Assembly: GCA_002396325.1 (NCBI GenBank)
Contig: DGXM01000164.1
Span: forward strand, 1-19,409
DNA: 19,409 nucleotides
Source of the DNA: Treponema sp. UBA4232
Lineage (GTDB): Bacteria; Spirochaetota; Spirochaetia; Treponematales; Treponemataceae
Direction of reading: 5' to 3'
In this document: piece by piece, positions 14,109 to 19,409 of the stretch
Layout of the letters: each line of letters starts with the position of its first letter
Position numbering within the stretch: position 1 is the stretch's first letter
Notes under the pieces: model-generated
Database searches by the model: none
What the model was told of the DNA's origin: nothing
Seen by the model: the letters and a program-made list of their open reading frames with translations, nothing else
Made by a program: the position numbers and the translations under genes

Positions 14109-16781
14109 ATGGAAGAAAACGAGATTCTCCCTGAGGAAGAAAAAAAGAATTTGACAGAGGGCGAAGAGCCTGTTGAAACAAAGAGCGGGTCTTCCGCAGA
14201 AAATGATATTCCGGTAAATGAAGAAACTGTTGTTCCACAGGAAATTGTTGACACGAAAGATGATGCTGCGGAAAAAGCTTCATATTCGGAAGATGATGCC
14301 GGCCCTGAAGATTCTGCGGGTTCGGACGATGAAACTGATGCGGAAGAGGAAACTGATTCGGACGATGTTTCCCCGGAGGATAAGCTTCCCGCCGTTCAGG
14401 ATGATGATGAAGTGATGCGCATTACTGCTGATGAAGTGGAAGCCTATTCCCGCGAAATGGTGCGTGGAGAATTGCGTGATATTGCAACCGAGAAAAAACT
14501 GCCTGAAAAAAAAGTCCCGTTCAAAAAACTGCCTCCGCTGTTGCGCAGAAGTTATACCGAAAAAGGATTCAAGCGAAAGGTTTTAAAGCATATTTTCATC
14601 CCCGAAGACAGAGAGTTGATTGCAGGTCTTTTCCAAAAAGGACTTGATCCCAAAAAGCCCGACAGACTTTCGATTCCGCAGGATGTGCTTTTCACAAAAA
14701 AAGAGGTCTCAAGATACAAGTACATTGCCAACGAAATAAAAGGACAGAAAAAAAGCCGCATCAAGATGATTCCGCTCATAGCAGTTGCTTCTATTATTGT
14801 GGGGGCCGTTGTTGCTGTGGTGACGTTTAAAAATCCTCTGGCAAAAAAGGGCCTTATATATGTTTTTGAATCCATCTTCAAGGCAAAGACCGATATTGCT
14901 TCCGTTGACATCCGCATCCTTGATTCTTCCATCACAATCCGCGGACTTCAAGTGGGAAACAAAAATTCTGTAATGAAAAATCTATTCGAGATTGATAAAA
15001 TACAAGCGGACTTCAATCTTGTGCAGCTTTTGCGAAAGAAGTTTGTTGCAGAAAACCTTGAGGCCTCGGGAATTGCATGGAACACCGACCGCACTTACAG
15101 TTGTTATATTCCGCATGATGAGGAAAAAAACGACAGCCCGTTTGTCAGGGAAGTGAAGACCAGGGCAAACAACGCAATAGAAGATTTGAAAATGCAGGCC
15201 TACGATCTGCTTGGCGGAAGTGATGTGGAAAGCATCATTGCAAATGCCAGGAGCAATATCCATACTCCAGAAGTGACAAAACAGGCAATCAGCGACACTC
15301 AGGCGCTTATTGAAAAATGGAAGGAAAAGCCGGCGGAACTGCAGGTTGAAGTTGAGTCATTCGCGGCATCTGTAAAAAATCTTCAGACAATAAATGTAAC
15401 ATCCTTTAATATACAAAATCCTGATGATGTGGCAGCCCTTCGTGAAAATCTGAAGAAAATCACCAGTGCGATAGAGCAGGGAAAGTCTCTTACAAACAAA
15501 GTGACTCAGGTGGTTGAAGAAGTCAAGTCCGATGCGGTGTTCGTGAATGATATGGTGGTGAATGTGGCCGGAACCGTGAAAAGCGACTATGACTACATCG
15601 TGGAACGTCTTACGACAATCACTGGTACGATTGCGAATTTGGACAGACTGCTTTTGGATGCTCTTGACACTGTGGGATACAATATGCTGGGGGAATATTA
15701 TCCTTATGTGGAAGAGGCAATAGCCTACGCTCAGCAGCTGAAAAACAATCCTAAGCCTGAAAAGAAAAAGAAAACAATAGAAACAAAGTGGAGCAAAAGA
15801 ATGGAAGGAACCGATTTTTGGTACAGCCAGAATTATCCTTCGTTTTTGATTCAGAATGTGCGTGCCCAGGGAACCGGTTTCGATGCCAGAATCACAGAGC
15901 TTACCAACAATCAGGATGTGCGCTATATTCCGACAAAAGGCTCCATAACTCTTGACATCCTCAATACAGTCCATAAGGCTGAAGTTACGGTGGACGCACG
16001 AACAGGCACACGGAATCACCTTGTTGCGGCGGACTATACGGGAAGCGGATTCAACGCTGCGATTGACGGCACAAGATTTGCAACAAAGAGCGGAGTTCCT
16101 TCAATCGATGGAAATGCAATCATATCTTTGAGCGGTACAGCTGATCCCACGGGATTTACGGCGCAGGGGTCTCTCGCCTTGGATCCGGTGAGACTTTATT
16201 CCGACGGGTTCCCGAATGACTTTGTGACAAAGTATTACAATATAGGTCTTGCCGCTGTTACTGATTTGAATATGGGATTCGATGTGGGCTATTCCAAAGC
16301 TGACGGATTGTATTTGAAACTCACCGGAAACTACGGAACCCAGTTTATAAATGCTCTTAAAGCCTCTGTGCTGGAGCTTGGAAAAGATGCGAAAAATGCG
16401 GCCATCAAACGTCTTGAACAGGAACTCAACAATTCCAATAATGAATATGTCGCTAAGGCAAAGGAATTCCTTGGAATTGAAGGCGATATTGATTTGCAGA
16501 ATATGAAGCTTTCCGATGTGCAGAAAATTCTTGAAAAGAAAAAGGTTGAAATTGAAAACCGCCTAAAAGAGGAGGCGGATAAAGCTGTGACGGAAGCAAA
16601 AAAACAGGCCGAATCTTTCGTGCAGGAAAAAACACAGGAAGCGACGAATCAGTTGAACGAAACACTTTCCAATACATTCGGTTCCGTCCTCGGTACGGAT
16701 TCATCATCCTCTGATACGGCCGCCGAAAATGTGACCGACAGAATAAAGAATCTTGGTCAGGGACTTTTCAAAAAGCCTTGA
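14109..16781 (+). CDS. TIGR03545 family protein, AsmA-like envelope protein
   Basis: An 890-aa protein of unknown function. In order: a very acidic, probably disordered N-terminus (1-105) rich in Asp and Glu; a basic linker; one transmembrane helix (about 218-240, IPLIAVASIIVGAVVAVV); an AsmA-like module (about 261-330) with the pattern DIRILDSSITIRGLQVGN; a long coiled-coil region (about 346-550); a beta-rich domain (about 569-741) with alternating strands, again AsmA/TamB-like; and a C-terminal charged helix (about 746-856). The large C-terminal part is most likely periplasmic. I start at ATG 14109, with AAGGAG 10 nt upstream; the open frame extends 59 codons further up into TIGR03546 but without support. 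A role in lipid or outer-membrane biogenesis is inference from the AsmA resemblance only. Confidence 0.85.
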   Translation: MEENEILPEEEKKNLTEGEEPVETKSGSSAENDIPVNEETVVPQEIVDTKDDAAEKASYSEDDAGPEDSAGSDDETDAEEETDSDDVSPEDKLPAVQDDDEVMRITADEVEAYSREMVRGELRDIATEKKLPEKKVPFKKLPPLLRRSYTEKGFKRKVLKHIFIPEDRELIAGLFQKGLDPKKPDRLSIPQDVLFTKKEVSRYKYIANEIKGQKKSRIKMIPLIAVASIIVGAVVAVVTFKNPLAKKGLIYVFESIFKAKTDIASVDIRILDSSITIRGLQVGNKNSVMKNLFEIDKIQADFNLVQLLRKKFVAENLEASGIAWNTDRTYSCYIPHDEEKNDSPFVREVKTRANNAIEDLKMQAYDLLGGSDVESIIANARSNIHTPEVTKQAISDTQALIEKWKEKPAELQVEVESFAASVKNLQTINVTSFNIQNPDDVAALRENLKKITSAIEQGKSLTNKVTQVVEEVKSDAVFVNDMVVNVAGTVKSDYDYIVERLTTITGTIANLDRLLLDALDTVGYNMLGEYYPYVEEAIAYAQQLKNNPKPEKKKKTIETKWSKRMEGTDFWYSQNYPSFLIQNVRAQGTGFDARITELTNNQDVRYIPTKGSITLDILNTVHKAEVTVDARTGTRNHLVAADYTGSGFNAAIDGTRFATKSGVPSIDGNAIISLSGTADPTGFTAQGSLALDPVRLYSDGFPNDFVTKYYNIGLAAVTDLNMGFDVGYSKADGLYLKLTGNYGTQFINALKASVLELGKDAKNAAIKRLEQELNNSNNEYVAKAKEFLGIEGDIDLQNMKLSDVQKILEKKKVEIENRLKEEADKAVTEAKKQAESFVQEKTQEATNQLNETLSNTFGSVLGTDSSSSDTAAENVTDRIKNLGQGLFKKP

Positions 16782-16821
16782 TGCGGGATGGAATTGTCAT
16801 GTGGATTGACTGATAACTATC

Positions 16822-16911
16822 GTCATGCCAAATGAAGCGATGTGTCATGCTGAACGAAGCTGTGCGTCATACCAAACGAAGCTGTGCGTCATGCAGAACG
16901 TGGTTGCATGC
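16822..16911. repeat. Tandem 22-bp repeats
   Basis: Three units of exactly 22 bp begin with GTCAT at 16822, 16844 and 16866, with a fourth diverged unit at 16888-16911. The common core is GTCATGCCAAACGAAGC. Units 2 and 3 differ at three positions. The same module reappears at 17113-17133 and, inverted, at 81-104. Confidence 0.8.
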
Positions 16912-16917
16912 AACCGA

Positions 16918-17204
16918 ATTCAGCATCTCGATTCAGCAACTCTTGTTAAAAAGGGATCCCGAATCAAGTTCGGGATGACGGTAGTAGCAGGTGCTGAACA
17001 AAGCTGTCATGCTGAACTTGATTCAGCATCTCGATTCAGCAACTCTTGTTAAAAAGGGATCCCGAATCAAGTTCGGGATGACGGTAGTAGCAGGCCTTGA
17101 ATGACATGGGGAGGCCAAACGAAGTGATGTCATGCTGAACTTGATTCAGCATCTCTTGTTAAAAAGGGATCCCGAATCAAGTTCGGGATGACGGTAGTGG
17201 CAGG
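16918..17204. repeat. Three tandem copies of the two-hairpin palindromic repeat
   Basis: Bases 16918-16991 and 17021-17094 are identical over 74 bp. A third copy (17144-17204) is identical apart from a 13-bp deletion after CATCTC and one base. Copies 2 and 3 carry the full first hairpin ATGCTGAA/TTCAGCAT (17009-17029 in copy 2), and all three carry the second, ATCCCGAA/TTCGGGAT (17059-17079 in copy 2), each with a 5-nt loop. The cluster fills most of the 569-bp gap between the TIGR03545 gene and yebC. Open frames across it are repeat artefacts. It is the same family as 1-104, inverted. Confidence 0.9.
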
Positions 17205-17286
17205 TTCTGAATGATGCTGTGCAACGAAACTATTGGACGACACGATGACATAAAAACTGATTTCCGTAGTTGCGGAGGCCGATATA

Positions 17287-17316
17287 TTGACATTGGTTTT
17301 GTTTTTGTGGTAAACT
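17287..17316 (+). promoter_or_regulatory. Promoter of yebC
   Basis: A perfect TTGACA (17287-17292) is 18 bp from TAAACT (17311-17316), which is preceded by TGG, an extended -10. The start would be near 17323, giving a leader of about 28 nt. Confidence 0.65.
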
Positions 17317-17317
17317 G

Positions 17318-17335
17318 AAAACCTAAATAGGTTTT
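17318..17335. promoter_or_regulatory. Perfect 18-bp palindrome at the yebC transcription start
   Basis: AAAACCTA and TAGGTTTT are perfect 8-bp arms around a 2-nt centre. The palindrome begins 2 bp after the -10 box, spans the predicted +1 and ends before the ribosome binding site (GGAG, 17341-17344). This position suits a repressor operator; as RNA it would give only a weak 6-bp hairpin. Confidence 0.5.
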
Positions 17336-17350
17336 TTAGAGGAGATTCCC

Positions 17351-18097
17351 ATGTCAGGACACAGTAAATGGTCAACCATTAAGCACGCAAAGGGCATCGC
17401 TGATGCAAAACGTGGTCAGTTGTTCACAAAGTTCATTAAAGAAATTTCTATCGCGGCCAAGATGGGCGGCGGAGATCCTGATTCAAACCCCCGTCTGCGC
17501 TCTGCAATGCTCAAGGCAAAGGCAGCTTCAATGCCCAAGGACAATATTGAGCGCGCAATCAAAAAGGGTACTGGTGAACTGGGTGCCGTTTCATACGAAG
17601 AGTTGGTGTACGAGGGATATGCCGCCGGTGGTGTTGCCGTTTTGGTCGAAGTTCTTACAGACAATAAGAACCGTGCCGCTGCTGATGTGCGCAACATCTT
17701 CAACAAGAATGGCGGAAATCTTGGAACTTCAGGTTCCGTAAGCCGTATGTTTGATCGCAAGGGCGTGATTGAGTATGATGCGGAAAAGGTCAGCGAAGAT
17801 GAGGTTATGACTGTAGGTCTTGAGGCTGGTGCAGAAGACATCGTGAACGAGGACGGAGTGATTACCGTAACCACCGATCCTTCTTCATTTGATTCAGTTC
17901 TTGAGGCATTGCAGGCAAAAGAGTGGGAGACACTTTCTGCCTCAGTAAGCATGGTGCCGCAGGCATATACAGCTGTTGATGTAGACACAGCAAAAAAGGT
18001 TGCAAAGCTCATCAACAAACTTGAAGAAAACGATGATGTCCAGAATGTCTGGAGTACCGTCGAGTATCCTGAAGACTTTGATCCTGACGCAGAGTAA
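17351..18097 (+). CDS. yebC: YebC/PmpR family protein
   Basis: A 248-aa cytoplasmic protein of the universal YebC/TACO1 family, described as DNA-binding transcription regulators and more recently as translation factors that help ribosomes at difficult sequences. The N-terminal hallmark MSGHSKWSTIKHAKG is intact, followed by KGQLFTK-like and NIERAIKKGTGE motifs; the acidic C-terminal half has the usual AGAEDI segment. GGAG lies 6 nt before ATG 17351. ruvC follows, as in many bacteria, but here an intrinsic terminator separates the two. Confidence 0.96.
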   Translation: MSGHSKWSTIKHAKGIADAKRGQLFTKFIKEISIAAKMGGGDPDSNPRLRSAMLKAKAASMPKDNIERAIKKGTGELGAVSYEELVYEGYAAGGVAVLVEVLTDNKNRAAADVRNIFNKNGGNLGTSGSVSRMFDRKGVIEYDAEKVSEDEVMTVGLEAGAEDIVNEDGVITVTTDPSSFDSVLEALQAKEWETLSASVSMVPQAYTAVDVDTAKKVAKLINKLEENDDVQNVWSTVEYPEDFDPDAE

Positions 18098-18119
18098 TCA
18101 GAAAGGTTGAAGATAGGAG

Positions 18120-18153
18120 GGCGTCCTGTGGTGTTCACAAGACGCCTTTTTTT
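18120..18153 (+). terminator. Rho-independent terminator between yebC and ruvC
   Basis: GGCGTC (18120-18125) pairs with GACGCC (18141-18146) and, after one mismatch, TGTG with CACA (18127-18130 with 18136-18139), with a 5-nt loop and seven T at 18147-18153. Confidence 0.93.
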
Positions 18154-18162
18154 GTGTTTATC
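18134..18162 (+). promoter_or_regulatory. Possible weak ruvC promoter inside the terminator
   Basis: TTCACA (18134-18139, 5 of 6) and TTTATC (18157-18162, 3 of 6) are 17 bp apart. The -10 box would end 8 nt before the ruvC ATG. The weak -10 makes this tentative; readthrough is the alternative. Confidence 0.3.
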
Positions 18163-18170
18163 GGTGTTTT

Positions 18171-18662
18171 ATGAAAAAGCGACGGGTGCTGGGAATTGAC
18201 CCAGGGCTGGCACATACGGGATTTGGCATTATAGATTCTCTTGGCACATCGATGCGTCTTGTGGGATACGGGGTGATTGAAACCTCCGCAGATGAAGATC
18301 ACTCGCTGAGACTTCTTTCCATCTACAACAGGATGCTTGCTATAATCGATGAATTCCGTCCAACTGAGGCCGAAATGGAAACTTTGTATTTTTCGAGAAA
18401 TACTTCCAGTGCCCTTGCCGTTGCCGAAGCAAAAGGGATAGTCACCCTCTGTCTTGCACAACAGAACATTCCGCTCACAATGTATACGCCGAATCAAATC
18501 AAAGCGACTGTTACAGGGACGTCTTCTGCTGATAAGGAGACTGTGGAGAGGTATGTGCAGCTTCTTTTGAATATGAAAGTGCCGCCTCAGCCCGACCATG
18601 CCGCGGATGCACTTGCAGGGGCAATAACTCATCTTCATTCAACGGCAGACAAATCCATATAA
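18171..18662 (+). CDS. ruvC: Holliday junction resolvase RuvC
   Basis: A dimeric endonuclease that cuts Holliday junctions during recombination and repair, working with RuvAB. The 163 aa match the family. The acidic active site is visible: Asp10 in GIDPGLAHTG, Glu70 in METLYF, and His143 and Asp146 in PDHAADALAGAITH. A histidine at the third position is the arrangement known from Thermus RuvC, where E. coli has aspartate. ruvA and ruvB are not in the window. ATG 18171 has no clear Shine-Dalgarno and comes 17 nt after the terminator. Confidence 0.95.
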   Translation: MKKRRVLGIDPGLAHTGFGIIDSLGTSMRLVGYGVIETSADEDHSLRLLSIYNRMLAIIDEFRPTEAEMETLYFSRNTSSALAVAEAKGIVTLCLAQQNIPLTMYTPNQIKATVTGTSSADKETVERYVQLLLNMKVPPQPDHAADALAGAITHLHSTADKSI

Positions 18663-18664
18663 CA

Positions 18665-18680
18665 TTTGGAAATGTCCAAA
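18665..18680. repeat. Small inverted repeat between ruvC and the right-edge gene
   Basis: TTTGGA-AATG-TCCAAA is a perfect 6-bp inverted repeat in the 39-bp convergent gap. It lacks a proper T-run on either side, so it is at best a weak terminator. Confidence 0.4.
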
Positions 18681-18701
18681 AACTGAAGTTTATAAAGATT
18701 C

Positions 18702-19409
18702 CTATAGAGTGAAAATCTCCAGATATTCATCTTCCTTGCCGTCTTTTTTCTCTTCCACCGGCGGTTCTTTTGGTGTAAATGAAAATGAGTGGACTGGTTT
18801 TTCGGAAAGAAATCTTCTTGCGGAAATGATTTTTTCTGTCGTAGGATTTTCCATCGTGAAGATATAAGTGTTTTTTTCGGTGCGGATAATCTGCGCGTTG
18901 TATCCTGATGCTTTTTTCAGAGCGGTTCTGAGTTGAGTGATGTAGGAGTACAGTCTGTTTGCCTTTTCCGGGCTGTCGTCGTTCCAAAGATAGCGGCATA
19001 TAGTCTGAACAGAAACGGGGGTGCCGTTGTTGCGTGCGAAGAAATCCAGAAGAACCATGCGCGAGGGGGGAAGCCTGCATTCTTTTTTAAGGGCTTCGAT
19101 GAGGGACGGTTTCTCTTCTGTTGCGGCATTTGGTGCAAGTAATGATTTTGTACATTCCTGTATGTGCAGGAGGATTTCCCTGCCGTCGTTTTTCAAAGCC
19201 TCGATTTTTTCAGGGGAAAAGAAAAGTTCCAGCGTGGAAATCCAAAACTGAAATCTTTTGTCCGGAGAGGGCATAGGGTCATTGTAGAACAGAAACAAAG
19301 CGTCCTGGGAAATCTCCCGGCGGAAGTTGTTATACGGATTTGATTCCTGTCCGTTGAAAACGCGGTAGTCCGCTGCGACAAGAGGAATGTCTTTTGAATA
19401 AGACACGGC
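18702..19409 (-). CDS. Winged-helix (OmpR/PhoB-type) protein, cut by the window edge
   Basis: A minus-strand gene whose 5' end probably lies beyond the right edge: the frame stays open to base 19409, and the GTG at 19406 has no room for a visible ribosome binding site. The visible 236 residues end in an OmpR/PhoB-type winged helix (about 100-190 of the visible part), with SRMVLLDFFARNNGTPVS, the helix QTICRYLW, LYSYITQLRTALKK and the wing IIRTEKNTYIF. It is followed by an acidic tail of about 45 residues. The visible N-terminal part has no recognisable response-regulator phosphorylation site, so this may be a degenerate receiver or another sensor domain. No partner kinase is visible. It converges on ruvC. 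Confidence 0.75.
   Translation of the reverse strand, partial: AVSYSKDIPLVAADYRVFNGQESNPYNNFRREISQDALFLFYNDPMPSPDKRFQFWISTLELFFSPEKIEALKNDGREILLHIQECTKSLLAPNAATEEKPSLIEALKKECRLPPSRMVLLDFFARNNGTPVSVQTICRYLWNDDSPEKANRLYSYITQLRTALKKASGYNAQIIRTEKNTYIFTMENPTTEKIISARRFLSEKPVHSFSFTPKEPPVEEKKDGKEDEYLEIFTL

Noticed and set aside
15357..16019. 220-aa minus-strand frame antisense to the TIGR03545 gene
   Set aside because: No start signal or recognisable motif; the plus-strand gene has both.
16822..17204. Repeat cluster as a CRISPR array
   Set aside because: The units are palindromic and directly adjoining or separated by related sequence, with no unique spacers of constant length and no cas genes.
16825..17375. 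Open frames across the right repeat cluster (plus 16825-17052, minus 17130-17375)
   Set aside because: They are translations of repeats, without ribosome binding site, and one runs into the yebC start.
17416..18138. 240-aa minus-strand frame antisense to yebC
   Set aside because: yebC is certain; the antisense frame is low-complexity Ser/Thr-rich sequence of the kind produced by codon bias.
18207..18256. Sigma-54-like TTGGCAC words inside ruvC
   Set aside because: The -12 GC is missing or at the wrong distance (11 nt) and the site is within coding sequence.

Overview
The window looks like chromosomal DNA of a host-associated Treponema or close spirochaete relative. The evidence is a lone groES with no groEL beside it and with a sigma-70-family gene as neighbour (an order I recall from T. 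pallidum), the adjacent TIGR03546-TIGR03545 pair typical of outer-membrane bacteria including spirochaetes, a lipoprotein with a relaxed FFSC lipobox, and AT-rich housekeeping-type promoters. This is inferred from gene content, not from a database search.

Layout: 1-280 holds palindromic repeats, then an argR promoter overlapped by possible ARG boxes. argR (281-754) runs into a large unrecognised lipoprotein gene (761-3250). A GlsB/YeaQ-type small membrane protein (3308-3559, minus) and pgi (3690-5276, plus) diverge from overlapping promoters. After a terminator comes a TatD hydrolase (5339-6220), convergent with a NeuB-family synthase (6226-7416, minus). That gene lies downstream of a 279-aa RpoD/RpoS-like sigma factor (7470-8309, minus). 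The 471-bp gap 8310-8780 carries a near-consensus sigma-54 promoter aimed at the sigma gene, two upstream dyads and a hairpin. groES (8781-9053, minus) diverges from a Na/Pi cotransporter-PhoU gene, followed by a long-form RluA pseudouridine synthase and a 75-aa orphan. Then come an SDR gene, the TIGR03546-TIGR03545 pair, a second repeat cluster (16822-17204), yebC, ruvC, and at the right edge the C-terminal part of a winged-helix protein (minus).

The most interesting material is regulatory. (1) A TTGGCAC-N5-TTGCT sigma-54 promoter lies 46 nt upstream of an RpoS-like sigma gene, with tandem dyads 40 bp apart at enhancer distance. This resembles the RpoN-RpoS cascade of Borrelia, here driving a sigma gene followed by a nonulosonate synthase gene. 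(2) Three genes (cotransporter, SDR, TIGR03546) have good sigma-70 promoters whose -10 boxes end only 6-9 nt before the start codon and no Shine-Dalgarno, implying leaderless mRNAs; ruvC may be a fourth. (3) The repeat family is built of two hairpins that are inverted copies of each other, with compensatory stem changes and complementary loops. (4) The TIGR03546-TIGR03545 pair is an uncharacterised two-gene system with an AsmA-like, envelope-spanning look.

No tRNA, rRNA, insertion sequence, integrase or CRISPR array was seen. Apart from the repeats this is an ordinary vertical-looking housekeeping region.
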